NCBI GenBank assembly: GCA_938017505.1 | Contig: CALIKV010000004.1 | Location: 1 to 46,847 of the forward strand | Direction: 5' to 3' | Origin: an uncultured Sulfolobales archaeon | Lineage (GTDB): Archaea; Thermoproteota; Thermoprotei_A; Sulfolobales; NBVN01 | Length of the DNA: 46,847 nt | Part shown: positions 7,575 through 16,128 of the stretch, piece by piece | Layout of the letters: each line of letters opens with the position of its first letter | How positions within the stretch are numbered: the stretch's first letter is position 1 | The notes under the pieces: generated by a model | Told to the model about the DNA's origin: nothing | The model's input: the letters and a program-made list of their open reading frames with translations, nothing else | Database searches by the model: none | Program-made: the position numbers and the translations under genes

Positions 7575-9092
7575 TTGGCCGATCAACAACCTGCGTTCGG
7601 TATTGAGGCCCCTATAGCGGCAGTGTTGTTCGTGGTTTTCCTGATACTGATAGGTTACTACTCCTACAGGAAGCGTATCGGCACAAGTGTATACGACTTC
7701 TTCCTAGCCAGCAGGGTACTGGGTTACGTCGTGCTAGGCTTGAGTCTCTACGCAGCACAGTACAGCGGCAACTCCTTCATAGGTTATGCGGCACGTAGCT
7801 ACAGATCAGGCTTCGTATTCCTCATGTACCCGACGTTCATGATAACCATCCTCCCCTTCACGATAATCCTGGCGGCCAGATTCATACCAATCTCAACAGC
7901 CAGGAAGCTCACGTCCCCGATGGACTTCATCAGACTCAGGTACGGTTATGAGAAGAAGTGGATGCTCAACGTCCTGGCTGTACTGACACTAGTGTTCCTA
8001 GTGTGGGGCACTTTCGTTCAGTTCTTTGAACAGGCAATAGCCATGGGTTACCTGGGTGAGGTGGTTTCGGCTGGCATGATCCCATATATGTATATGGTTG
8101 TGCTGTTCGTGGTTGGTGTGATAATCTTCACCATCATGGGAGGGTTTAGAGGTACTGCGCTGGCGAACACCATCATGGGGCTCATGATGCTCGTAGGCCT
8201 TATAGGAGTCCTTATCCTAGTGACTAAGGACTTCGGCAGTATAGGGGACGCTGTAACCACCCTAGCTAGCAAGAAGCCTACCCTAATATCGACCCCTACA
8301 AGCTTAACGACGATAGTCAACTGGTTCAGCACTATATTCCTGGTCGGGGCGGGGGCCCCGCTCTACATACACATCCTCCAACACCTGCTGGCAACCAAAG
8401 ACCCCTCCACGTACAAGAGGACCCTCTTCTTCACACCGTACTTCTACCTGCTAACAGCCATGTCGCTGGTTCTAATAGGGGTCTGCGGGGCGGCTATAAT
8501 ACCAGGCCTCGGGACTATGGAGAGTGAGAGGATAGTGCCTCTGCTCGTGGTCAAGGCCGCACCAGTAGATCCCACCGCCAGAACCTTAGGATTGTTGTGG
8601 ATGCTCGCACTACTGTCAGCAACCCTCTCCACCGCAGCAACCACTACCATAGCGATAAGCGTGACGGTGTTGAAGGAGGCCTTCAGAGCGTTCAAGCCTA
8701 AAGCAAGCGAGAGAGAGATCGTGCTGGCGAGCAGGGTGCTCCTAGCGCTGATAGCCTTGCTGGCCATACCGATAGTCATAGAGCCCAGAGCCACTATATG
8801 GAGGTGGACTGAGATAAAGTTTGAGGGGCTGATTCAAGCCTTCCCAGCCATAGTGCTGGGCCTCTACATACCTTGGGTTAACGTAAAGGGTCTCTTAAGC
8901 GGCATGATCGTGGGGGCTATCGTCGGCATAACGCTCTCACTCACAGGCTACACAACCTACCAAGGCCTGCACGCAGGCATGATAGGACTCATCGTAAACG
9001 TCTTGATATGTCTCACCGTCAGCAGACTCACTGTAAAGCCGGATGAGGTGAACTACGCCAAGGACGTTCTAAGCGTGAAGCAAACCACCTAG
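7575..9092 (+). CDS. Sodium:solute symporter family (SSS) transporter
   Basis: 505 aa, 13-14 hydrophobic segments. FFLASRVLGYVVLGLSLYAA, QYSGNSFIGYA and the IMGGFRGTALAN region are typical of SSS/panthothenate-proline-type symporters. Start chosen at TTG 7575, 4 nt after the strong ribosome site GGAGGTGAT (7562-7570), which overlaps the end of the small partner gene; the open frame itself reaches much further upstream. Imports an organic solute with Na+. Its place between the hydratase operon and the fumarase genes, and the shared operator, suggest a di- or tricarboxylate. Ends in a T-run terminator. Confidence 0.85.
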   Translation: MADQQPAFGIEAPIAAVLFVVFLILIGYYSYRKRIGTSVYDFFLASRVLGYVVLGLSLYAAQYSGNSFIGYAARSYRSGFVFLMYPTFMITILPFTIILAARFIPISTARKLTSPMDFIRLRYGYEKKWMLNVLAVLTLVFLVWGTFVQFFEQAIAMGYLGEVVSAGMIPYMYMVVLFVVGVIIFTIMGGFRGTALANTIMGLMMLVGLIGVLILVTKDFGSIGDAVTTLASKKPTLISTPTSLTTIVNWFSTIFLVGAGAPLYIHILQHLLATKDPSTYKRTLFFTPYFYLLTAMSLVLIGVCGAAIIPGLGTMESERIVPLLVVKAAPVDPTARTLGLLWMLALLSATLSTAATTTIAISVTVLKEAFRAFKPKASEREIVLASRVLLALIALLAIPIVIEPRATIWRWTEIKFEGLIQAFPAIVLGLYIPWVNVKGLLSGMIVGAIVGITLSLTGYTTYQGLHAGMIGLIVNVLICLTVSRLTVKPDEVNYAKDVLSVKQTT

Positions 9093-9097
9093 TTTTT
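9093..9097 (+). terminator. T-run terminator after the SSS transporter
   Basis: TTTTT directly after the TAG, the usual archaeal oligo-T termination signal; a new promoter-like AT-rich stretch (about 9121-9136) follows before the hydratase genes. Confidence 0.45.
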
Positions 9098-9164
9098 CCC
9101 ACGTTAAATCACGAACTCTAATTCATATATCTTAATACACCTGTCCGTTAATTGTGCTTCGGAG

Positions 9165-10079
9165 GTGGTGCTTCTGGGTTCCTCTCAGTCCGTTCGTGAG
9201 GGGTTCGTCGACTTGATCTCTAGGTTCATATCCCTTGTTGCCGTCAGGCTGCCCGATGACGTGCTCCCCGCCCTGGCGAGCGCCTCCAAGATTGAGAGCT
9301 CCCCACACGCCAGACTAGTTTACGAGGCGATGTTCAGGAACCTGGAGATCGCCATCCGCAGGAATGTTCCTCTCTGCCAGGACACTGGCGTGCTGGAGTT
9401 CTTCGTCGGGTTGGGTGAGGGCTTCCCACATGCAGGCGACCTTCTTGAAGCCGTTAGGGAGGCTGTGGTAAGGGCTACGGACGAGGGTTTCCTGAGACCT
9501 AACGTGGTCGACCCGGTCACGGGCAGGAACACCGGGGATAACACGGGGCTCGGACATCCGTGGGTGGAGATAGAACTGCTTCCAGGTGTCAACCACGCTG
9601 ACCTCCGGCTCTACATGGCGGGGGGAGGCTCAAGCAGACCCGGTTCGGCGAGGGTTTTAGACCCTGCTTTAGGTCTGGAGGGCGTCGCCGAATTCGTGTT
9701 AAACACCGTTGCGGAGTACGGCCCGCCAGCATGTCCACCACTAGTAGTGGGGGTTGGCTTAGGCCCTACCGTGGAGATCGCCGCCCTCCTCTCTAAGAAG
9801 GCACTCCTCAGGACCCTAGGGTCGAGGAATCCCAACCCCAAGATAGCACTGCTCGAAGAGAGGCTTGCGGATGCTATTAACGGATTGGGGGTTGGTCCGC
9901 AAGGCCTCGGCGGCAGGATCACTGTCCTCGCGGTTCATGTGGAGTACGCTGGGAGACATCCAGCCACTCTAGCGGTCGGGGTGAGCACTGCATGCTGGGC
10001 CCTCAGGAAGGGGTGGTTGAGAGTGTTCCCGGACTTGAGCTACCAGGTACTAACTCACGGGGGTGCGGTCCTTGAGTAG
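9165..10079 (+). CDS. Class I fumarase/tartrate dehydratase-type hydratase, alpha subunit
   Basis: 304 aa. PLCQDTGVLEFFVGLG, NTGDNTGLGHPWVEIE, MAGGGSSRPG, ACPPLVVGVGLG and PQGLGGR are the family's conserved blocks. They hold the Cys residues that coordinate the labile 4Fe-4S cluster. With the beta subunit it should reversibly hydrate fumarate, or the related mesaconate or tartrate. The start is unclear: GTG 9165 and GTG 9168 both overlap the GGAGGTG site. The beta gene starts 17 bp before this stop. Sits in a carboxylic-acid gene region, so fumarate released by the upstream pathway is a plausible substrate. Confidence 0.85.
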   Translation: MVLLGSSQSVREGFVDLISRFISLVAVRLPDDVLPALASASKIESSPHARLVYEAMFRNLEIAIRRNVPLCQDTGVLEFFVGLGEGFPHAGDLLEAVREAVVRATDEGFLRPNVVDPVTGRNTGDNTGLGHPWVEIELLPGVNHADLRLYMAGGGSSRPGSARVLDPALGLEGVAEFVLNTVAEYGPPACPPLVVGVGLGPTVEIAALLSKKALLRTLGSRNPNPKIALLEERLADAINGLGVGPQGLGGRITVLAVHVEYAGRHPATLAVGVSTACWALRKGWLRVFPDLSYQVLTHGGAVLE

Positions 10080-10671
10080 AGTTGTGAATCTCCCAGTAAC
10101 CGACGACGTTGTGTCTGAACTGAAGGTAGGCGACGTCATCTATGTCAGCGGCGTCGTAGTGACCGCGAGAGACGCGGTTCACAGGAGGTTCCTTGTGGAG
10201 GGGGTCCCGTTGCCTGTGGATCTGAGGGGCTTGGCAATACTTCACGCCGGCCCTATCATGGCTAGGTTGGGGGACAGGTGGGTCTGTCAATCCATAGGTC
10301 CTACCACGAGCATGAGGATGGAGTACTACGAGAGCGAATTCATTGAGAGGACAGGGGTTAAGGTGATCATAGGTAAGGGGGGTATGGGTAACAGGACTGC
10401 TGAGGCCTGCAGGAGGTTCAAGACGGTGTACGTGATATTCCCCGGAGGTTGCGGGGCTCTCGGCGCCTTCGCTGTGGAGGAGGTGCTGGGAGTTGAGTGG
10501 CTTGACCTAGGAATTCCGGAAGCGCTCTGGCTGCTGAGGGTGAAGGAGTTCGGACCCCTGATAGTCGCCATAGATCTTCAAGGAAGTAACCTAACGGATG
10601 AGGTGACCAACACAGCTAAGTCGAGAGTAGCTACTCAACTGCAGTCAAAAATAAGACAGTGCTTGCTCTAG
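10063..10671 (+). CDS. Class I fumarase/tartrate dehydratase-type hydratase, beta subunit
   Basis: 202 aa, matching the beta domain: VYVSGVVVTARDAVHRR (catalytic TARD-H block), HAGPI, SIGPTTSMRMEYY, VIIGKGGMGNRTAEA and PGGCGALG. Overlaps the alpha gene by 17 bp (GTG 10063; TTG 10072 is an alternative), so translation is probably coupled. Together with alpha it replaces the single-chain bacterial enzyme. Substrate among fumarate, mesaconate and tartrate cannot be told from sequence alone. Converges on the Lrp-like gene. Confidence 0.85.
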   Translation: MRSLSRVVNLPVTDDVVSELKVGDVIYVSGVVVTARDAVHRRFLVEGVPLPVDLRGLAILHAGPIMARLGDRWVCQSIGPTTSMRMEYYESEFIERTGVKVIIGKGGMGNRTAEACRRFKTVYVIFPGGCGALGAFAVEEVLGVEWLDLGIPEALWLLRVKEFGPLIVAIDLQGSNLTDEVTNTAKSRVATQLQSKIRQCLL

Positions 10672-10695
10672 ACATCCTCTCAAGCCTCAGGGAAC

Positions 10696-11022
10696 TCATA
10701 TGTTCAGGTGGAAATCCTCTTTAATGACTTTCGCAACGACGATGGTCGAGCTCCTCTCAATGAACGATGAGTTGATTAACTCCTCCAAGAACTCCATGTA
10801 CTTCTCCTTACAAGGGAACTTCCCAACAATTATAAAGTCCACGTCACCGAACATTCTATACCCCTCAATTACGTCCGCTTTCTCTAACTCCCTCAACCTG
10901 TAGTAAATGGTTGATTTAGGCACACTGAGCTTCTCGGCTAGATCCCTAATACGCATCTTCGGGTTCTCCTGGAGAGTCCTCAATATATTCATGTCTAGAT
11001 CATCTAACCTCGTCTTTTCCAA
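10696..11022 (-). CDS. Short Lrp/AsnC-like regulator with half a RAM domain
   Basis: 108 aa against ~150 for the family. Residues 1-55 are a clear AsnC-type winged helix (LDMNILRTLQENPKMRIRDL, then KLSVPKSTIYYRLREL). The next part goes directly to GDVDFIIVGKF and FIERSSTIVVAKVI, the last half of the RAM ligand-binding fold, so about 40 residues (first beta-alpha-beta) are missing. No frameshift is seen, so it looks like a stable shortened form rather than a pseudogene. TTG start 11022. Divergent from the M20 operon, with a mirrored promoter between, so control of that operon is likely. Confidence 0.75.
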   Translation of the reverse strand: MEKTRLDDLDMNILRTLQENPKMRIRDLAEKLSVPKSTIYYRLRELEKADVIEGYRMFGDVDFIIVGKFPCKEKYMEFLEELINSSFIERSSTIVVAKVIKEDFHLNI

Positions 11023-11140
11023 GATATCACCAACTAAAAACCTGTTCCAAACTTAAAAATCGATCAACCAGCTCATCATTAAATAGTTAACTTTGTTCAT
11101 TTCACTTGCGTTCTTTCTTCACTGTCCAACTAGCTAGTAA

Positions 11141-11191
11141 ATTTTTATACATTTGGACATTTTCCACATCCATAAATAAATGTATAAAAAT
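11141..11191. promoter_or_regulatory. Perfect 14-bp inverted repeat carrying mirrored TATA boxes
   Basis: ATTTTTATACATTT (11141-11154) and its exact complement AAATGTATAAAAAT (11178-11191) are 23 bp apart. The right arm is a good TATA box for the M20 operon; the left arm is the same on the other strand, towards the Lrp-like gene. It may serve as a divergent promoter, as a regulator site covering TATA, or both. Confidence 0.6.
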
Positions 11192-11199
11192 ACTTTCTA

Positions 11200-11220
11200 A
11201 TCCCCTAGGAAAGAGGGGAT
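11200..11220 (+). promoter_or_regulatory. Hairpin/inverted repeat at the predicted start of the M20 transcript
   Basis: ATCCCCT (11200-11206) and AGGGGAT (11214-11220) pair perfectly around a 7-nt loop. This lies about 20 bp after the TATA box, so it is either an operator at the start site or the first stem of the leader RNA. Confidence 0.4.
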
Positions 11221-11254
11221 CTTTACGGATTGGAAGGAGGAAATTCTTAAAGAA

Positions 11255-12505
11255 GTGGATGATTTAGAAGACGAATTAGTGAGGTTTCTAGTTGGCCTTA
11301 TAAGAATACCTACTGAGAACCCGCCAGGACTCAATTACCCTGAGATAACCGAGTTCCTAGGGAGGAGGATGAGCGACCTAGGTTACGAGGTAGAGTACGT
11401 TGAAGTACCGACTGAGAGATTCCCCGAGCTAGCTCCGTTCGCAGATCCTAAGTATAGGAGGGTCAACATGTTGGCTAGACTTACAGGGGTTGAGAGGAAG
11501 CCAGTGCTTCACTTCAACGGGCACGTGGACGTAGTGCCTGCAGGTAGTGGCTGGAGTGTGCCTCCGTACGAGGGGGTAGTGAAGGATGGAAAAGTTTACG
11601 GGCGCGGTGCCTGCGATATGAAGAGCGGGTTAGCGGCTATGATATACGCTGTTGAAGCTATACGTAGGGCCGGGTTCAGACTTAGGGGCAGTGTTGAACA
11701 CAGCTTCGTCGTCGATGAGGAGACTGCCGGGGTTAAGAACGCCGGGACTTACTACCTGATCGAGCAGGGGTACGTGAGTAAGGAGAAAGTGGATTACGTG
11801 ATAGTCACAGAGCCCTTAGACGTTGATAAGATATGTATAGGCAACAGAGGTGCTGTATGGTGGAAGCTGAACATATACGGTAAGCAAGCCCACGGCGGGG
11901 CTCCTCAGCTAGGCGTGAACGCAGCATACAAAGCTGCGGATCTAGTGCATTTAATGACGCATTTCCTACTACCTAGACTCAAAGAAAGGGTGAGTAAGTA
12001 TAACATTTACCCGGAGACGGGCAAGGCATCCTCTATAAGTTTAGGAGTGGTGAGCTGCGGTGCGAAAGTAAACGTCGTACCTGAGAAGTGCATCCTTGAA
12101 ATCGACCGTAGATTCATCCCGGAGGAAAGCCTTGATGAAGTAAGAAGGGAGTTCATGGACTTGCTTGAAGCCTTAAAGAAGGTGGATCCGCAGTTCAAAT
12201 ACGACTTAGGAGAGACGTACTACACAGACGCTGTAGTAGTTCCGGAGGAGCAACCCCTAGTGAGGGTTCTTGAGGAGTCTATGAGGGAGGTGTTGGGTAT
12301 CACGCCGCCGAAAATCCTGGATGCAGCTACTGATGATAATAGATTCTTCATCAAGAACGCGGGCATCAACTCAACGGTAATCTACGGTCCTGGAAGGGCG
12401 GAGATACCTCATACGGTAGACGAGTACATCGAGGTAGAGGATTTGATGAATGGAACTAAGGTTCTAGCGCTTACCACTGCGAAACTGCTTGGTTTAGTCA
12501 CATAG
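11255..12505 (+). CDS. M20 family metallo-deacylase/peptidase (ArgE/DapE/Acy1 type)
   Basis: 416 aa, usual length. FNGHVDVVPAGSGW, GRGACDMKSGLAA, DEETAG and IPHTVDEY supply the two-zinc ligands and catalytic Glu; GKQAHGGAPQLGVNA marks the dimerisation lid. The enzyme hydrolyses N-acyl-amino acids, succinyl-diaminopimelate or dipeptides; the exact substrate is open. GTG 11255 with GGAAGGAGG upstream (11232-11240). First gene of an operon with an amino-acid permease (14-bp gap) and an N-acyl-D-amino-acid deacylase, which argues for N-acyl-amino-acid breakdown. Confidence 0.85.
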   Translation: MDDLEDELVRFLVGLIRIPTENPPGLNYPEITEFLGRRMSDLGYEVEYVEVPTERFPELAPFADPKYRRVNMLARLTGVERKPVLHFNGHVDVVPAGSGWSVPPYEGVVKDGKVYGRGACDMKSGLAAMIYAVEAIRRAGFRLRGSVEHSFVVDEETAGVKNAGTYYLIEQGYVSKEKVDYVIVTEPLDVDKICIGNRGAVWWKLNIYGKQAHGGAPQLGVNAAYKAADLVHLMTHFLLPRLKERVSKYNIYPETGKASSISLGVVSCGAKVNVVPEKCILEIDRRFIPEESLDEVRREFMDLLEALKKVDPQFKYDLGETYYTDAVVVPEEQPLVRVLEESMREVLGITPPKILDAATDDNRFFIKNAGINSTVIYGPGRAEIPHTVDEYIEVEDLMNGTKVLALTTAKLLGLVT

Positions 12506-12519
12506 TTTGAGGTGGGAAA

Positions 12520-13950
12520 ATGTCGTTAAAGAGGGTATTGGTTTGGTATGAGCTCCTCGCCATAGGCGTTGCTGGGATTATAGGCAGTAGCTGGGCTTAC
12601 TTAAACACTACGTTCTACGGGGATTACGGTCCCGGCGCTACCGTTTTGGGATTCGCCATAGCAACGTTAATAGCCTTCCTAGTGGCTTTATGCTTCGCTG
12701 AGATGGGCACCGCTATAAGTAGGGAGGGTGGTGAGGTCGCATTCGTGCTTCCAACTTTAGGCATTAAGGGATCCTTCATCGTTGGATGGATGTTCATCCT
12801 AGCTTGGTTGGTTGCGACATGTTCGTTCTACGTGGCGGCTTTCGGCTACTTATTAAGTTGGGTGATACCGCAACTCCACACCATACCTATCTATGAGGTG
12901 GCTGGATGGCCTGTCTACCTCCCAGCATTGCTAATCGGCATCCTCATGAACGTGGCAGTCTTCACTCTAAACTACGTGGGCGCTAAGTTCGCTGCCAGAA
13001 CTCAGTTCCTAATGTTCGTACTCCTTATGATCTGTGGGGGGATCATAGCTGTGACAGCACTTACTAGGGGCTCCGTCTCGAACTTCTACCCTCCATTCCC
13101 GGAGGGTGCGAACCCGTTGATGAACAGCATTAGGTTCGCGCTTCTAAGCTTAACCTACATAACTGGGGCTGAACTACTCACCACGTTAGCGGAGGAGACG
13201 AAGGTTAAGATAATGACTTTCGGCTATCTTATAGCGAGTTGCGCCGTCATCGCCGGCGGCTTCTACATGACCATGATGTTTGCTGGGAGCCTCTTTATGC
13301 CCTGGAGTGAGGCTGCGAAGGTAGCCCCTAGGGGGACTATAGATTTGCTCACAATGGTAAATCCAGGGCTGGGCTTCATAGCTTGGCTAGCGTCAACACT
13401 GGGTATGATTACCTCCTGGATACCGGGCATGATGTCAATGTCTCGGACGGTTTTCGCTCTCGCTAGAGCAGGTCTCCTGCCGGAGACGTTCGAGCGTCTC
13501 CATCCGAAATACGGAACCCCGACCGTTGCCTTGACGTTCGTCTTAATAGTCTCAACGATCCTCGGGCTTCTAGGGAGGAGGGCGATGATATGGTTCCTGG
13601 ATGTAGGTGGCGTGTCCATAGGTGTATACTGGCTTTTAGCGGCTCTCTCACTCATCCTGACTAGGAGGAAGTACCCTGAACTACCGAGGTACTTCAAGGC
13701 ACCAGCACCTTACGCCGTAGGTGGTATGGCCATTATATTGACTTTGGCGTTGATATTGTCTGGGATTATACCTGGCACGGACATCAGCCTTGTATGGCCT
13801 TACGAGTACTTAATATTGATAGGCTGGGTTGTGTTAGGCATCATCATATACCCAATCACGTCTAAGAGAGTTAAGAAACTAGGGTTTGAAAGGGTAGCTA
13901 GGAACCTCTTGGGCGAGTACTACGACCTCATATATCGTAAGAAAGCTTAA
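12520..13950 (+). CDS. APC superfamily amino-acid permease
   Basis: 476 aa, about 12 membrane segments. The first helix carries IGVAGIIGSSW, the unwound-helix glycine motif of APC transporters; AEMGTAISREGGEVAFV matches helix 2-3. Follows the M20 gene by 14 bp with GAGGTGGG before the ATG. Likely imports the amino acid, acylated amino acid or peptide handled by the two flanking deacylases. Substrate unknown. Confidence 0.85.
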   Translation: MSLKRVLVWYELLAIGVAGIIGSSWAYLNTTFYGDYGPGATVLGFAIATLIAFLVALCFAEMGTAISREGGEVAFVLPTLGIKGSFIVGWMFILAWLVATCSFYVAAFGYLLSWVIPQLHTIPIYEVAGWPVYLPALLIGILMNVAVFTLNYVGAKFAARTQFLMFVLLMICGGIIAVTALTRGSVSNFYPPFPEGANPLMNSIRFALLSLTYITGAELLTTLAEETKVKIMTFGYLIASCAVIAGGFYMTMMFAGSLFMPWSEAAKVAPRGTIDLLTMVNPGLGFIAWLASTLGMITSWIPGMMSMSRTVFALARAGLLPETFERLHPKYGTPTVALTFVLIVSTILGLLGRRAMIWFLDVGGVSIGVYWLLAALSLILTRRKYPELPRYFKAPAPYAVGGMAIILTLALILSGIIPGTDISLVWPYEYLILIGWVVLGIIIYPITSKRVKKLGFERVARNLLGEYYDLIYRKKA

Positions 13951-13984
13951 CGTCGTTCCCACAATAAATCGCGGGTCCTAGAGA

Positions 13985-15583
13985 ATGACCAGCTACGACA
14001 TTTTGATCAGGAACGGCAAGGTCGTCTCCGGCGACGGAGGTCCTTGGGTTTACGCTGATGTAGGCGTTAAGGACGGTAAGATAGCTAAAGTAGGGTATAT
14101 TAAAGGGGGTCAAGCGGACGTAGTCGTGGATGCTGACGGGAGGTTCGTGGCGCCGGGCTTCATAGATATACACAACCACTCGGACTTGAACATAATGGCC
14201 TACCCAGACGCTGCCGGGACGTTGCTACAGGGCGTCACAACCATCGTTGTAGGTAACTGCGGTGAGTCCGTAACTCCGGTATTAAGGGATACTAAACACC
14301 TCCTAGAGAGATACTGGTCAGCCTCCTACGGGTCCCTGCCAGTGGAGATGACCTGGAGCACCTTCAGGGGATACCTTGAGCATTTAGAGAAGGCTCATCC
14401 GGCCGTTAACGTAGCTCCTCTCGTTGGTCAGGGGGCGTTACGCATCGCTGTTACGGGTTTCGATGCCAGAAACCCTACCGTCGGGGAACTGAATCTTATG
14501 AGAGAGCTGTTGAGGGAGGCTATGGAGGACGGCGCTTTCGGCTTGTCTACAGGCTTAATATACCCACCAGGGAGCTTCACCACCACAGATGAGATTGTCG
14601 AACTAGTTAAGGTGGTCGCTGGATACGGAGGCATATACGCAACGCACGTCAGAGGGGAGTCCTACTCGTTAATAGAGGCTGTTGAAGAGGCTATTGAGAT
14701 CGGTGAGAAGGCAGGCGTCCCTGTTCAGGTAAGTCACCATAAAGCAGCTGGGAAAGATAACTGGGGCAAAGTTAAGGAGACGCTTAAGCTAATGGCTGAG
14801 GCGAGGGGGAGAGGGGTTGAGATAACCTGCGACGCGTACCCGTACACAGCAGCCATGACCATGTTAGCAGCGACTCTTCCTAGGTGGGCTCAGGAAGGCG
14901 GTGTCGACGCGTTGATTGAGAGGATAAAGAACCCGATCTCGAGAAGGAAGGTAACGGAGTATATTGAAACGGAGGTGATTACTTGGGAGAACTTCATAAA
15001 GCTAGCTGGGTGGGACGGCATAGTGATCTCCTTTTCAGAGAAATGCAAGGAATGCGAGGGGAGAAGCATCGCTGAGATAAGCAAGACGTGGGGAATGGAT
15101 CCGTACGAAACCCTGTTCAATATCCTGCTTGAGGACGAGGCTAAGTCCACGATGATAATGCATCTAATGCGGGAGGATGATGTTATGGAGGTGCTGAAAC
15201 ACCCGCTAACGATGATAGGCTCGGATTCCTGGGTCGTACCCCTAGAGGGCAAACCCCACCCGAGGTTCTTCGGCACTTTCCCCAGGGTTTTAGGGAGGTA
15301 TGCGAGGGATTTAGCAGCTCTCAGGCTGGAGGAGGCTGTGATGAAGATGACTTCCATGCCTGCTAGGAAGCTCGGGTTGGGAGATCGTGGACTCATAGCC
15401 CCAGGTTTCAGAGCGGATATGGTGATCTTTGACATGAAGAGAATCGCTGATAAAGCGACGTTTCAAAAACCAACGCAACTGCCTGAAGGAATAGATTACG
15501 TGCTCGTCAACGGAATGATGGCCGTTGAAGAAGGCAAGATCACAGGGGTTAGAGCGGGTATGGTTCTTCGTAAAACACCGTAG
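13985..15583 (+). CDS. N-acyl-D-amino-acid deacylase-type amidohydrolase
   Basis: 532 aa, amidohydrolase superfamily. IDIHNHSD (61-67 region), GNCGES (Cys91), ATHVRGES, QVSHHKA and MIGSDSW are the metal-site blocks of D-aminoacylases; Cys91 matches the metal-bridging Cys of that family. The enzyme would release D-amino acids from N-acyl-D-amino acids, though some relatives act on dihydropyrimidine- or isoaspartyl-like amides. Third gene of the M20-permease operon (34-bp gap) and ends in a T-run. The pairing of two deacylases with different expected stereochemistry in one operon is notable. Confidence 0.8.
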   Translation: MTSYDILIRNGKVVSGDGGPWVYADVGVKDGKIAKVGYIKGGQADVVVDADGRFVAPGFIDIHNHSDLNIMAYPDAAGTLLQGVTTIVVGNCGESVTPVLRDTKHLLERYWSASYGSLPVEMTWSTFRGYLEHLEKAHPAVNVAPLVGQGALRIAVTGFDARNPTVGELNLMRELLREAMEDGAFGLSTGLIYPPGSFTTTDEIVELVKVVAGYGGIYATHVRGESYSLIEAVEEAIEIGEKAGVPVQVSHHKAAGKDNWGKVKETLKLMAEARGRGVEITCDAYPYTAAMTMLAATLPRWAQEGGVDALIERIKNPISRRKVTEYIETEVITWENFIKLAGWDGIVISFSEKCKECEGRSIAEISKTWGMDPYETLFNILLEDEAKSTMIMHLMREDDVMEVLKHPLTMIGSDSWVVPLEGKPHPRFFGTFPRVLGRYARDLAALRLEEAVMKMTSMPARKLGLGDRGLIAPGFRADMVIFDMKRIADKATFQKPTQLPEGIDYVLVNGMMAVEEGKITGVRAGMVLRKTP

Positions 15584-15589
15584 TTTTTT
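15584..15589 (+). terminator. T-run terminator after the deacylase operon
   Basis: TTTTTT directly after the TAG at 15581-15583, in the 19-bp gap before the convergent gene's stop. Confidence 0.5.
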
Positions 15590-15602
15590 ATTACAGGTCT
15601 GC

Positions 15603-15899
15603 TTATCTGAGGTGAATTATTAAGTTCTTTTTACAGATATCCCTCCCCTCTTCCTTCAGACGTGCCTCGATCTCCAGGAACTCGTAGTATTTATCAGTCA
15701 CGACCTCAATCCCTTGCCTCCCTGAGGCAGGTATCTTCACCCCTGACTTATATAGGGTCTCTTTAGATGGTGTGAGCACGCTGACTTCAACGGCGATGAC
15801 GTGTTCACAGGTGTTGAGTATCTCGAGAGGGACGTGCTCCTGATCCACCGTGTCCAGCCAAGGAACTCCCTTCATTATCTCCACGCACCCGCAATTCAT
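15603..15899 (-). CDS. Uncharacterised small protein
   Basis: 98 aa, not recognised. The N-terminus has two Cys (MNCGC) followed by alternating hydrophobic residues that suggest a small beta sandwich (HVPLEILNTCEHVIAVEVSV), and it ends in a basic tail. No signal peptide or membrane segment. GGTGAG lies 3 bp before the ATG. It converges on the deacylase operon and is divergent from the aminotransferase gene. Coding is supported by the ribosome site and codon pattern only. Confidence 0.5.
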   Translation of the reverse strand: MNCGCVEIMKGVPWLDTVDQEHVPLEILNTCEHVIAVEVSVLTPSKETLYKSGVKIPASGRQGIEVVTDKYYEFLEIEARLKEEGRDICKKNLIIHLR

Positions 15900-16057
15900 T
15901 GTCTCACCGTGATTTACCTTGTTAGGCGTTTATTAAATTCCTCACCAGGTTTTTGCACGTGTTTCGAGTTAAGCGTGGATTTAATCCCCAAGCATACCGG
16001 TCTCGCCTGTCTCCGTTACCGTAGTTTGACATTTGTTCATACATACACGGTCATTTC

Positions 16058-16066
16058 TTATAAATA
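16058..16066 (+). promoter_or_regulatory. TATA box of the aminotransferase-dehydrogenase operon
   Basis: TTATAAATA; predicted start near 16088, giving a ~40-nt leader. TTTGTTCAT at 16032-16040 just upstream also occurs at 11092-11100 before the M20 operon. Confidence 0.5.
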
Positions 16067-16128
16067 TTTCAATTCTTCACTGAACACAGGATATTAATGT
16101 TTAAACACAAAATCACTTGGTGTTAATA

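Noticed and set aside
9315-9596. Long minus-strand frames inside the fumarase alpha gene
   Set aside because: They lie opposite a clearly conserved gene and are Pro/Ser-rich shadows of its codon bias.
14890-15435. 181-codon minus-strand frame inside the D-aminoacylase gene
   Set aside because: Serine/isoleucine-rich shadow with no domain; the plus-strand gene has all family motifs.
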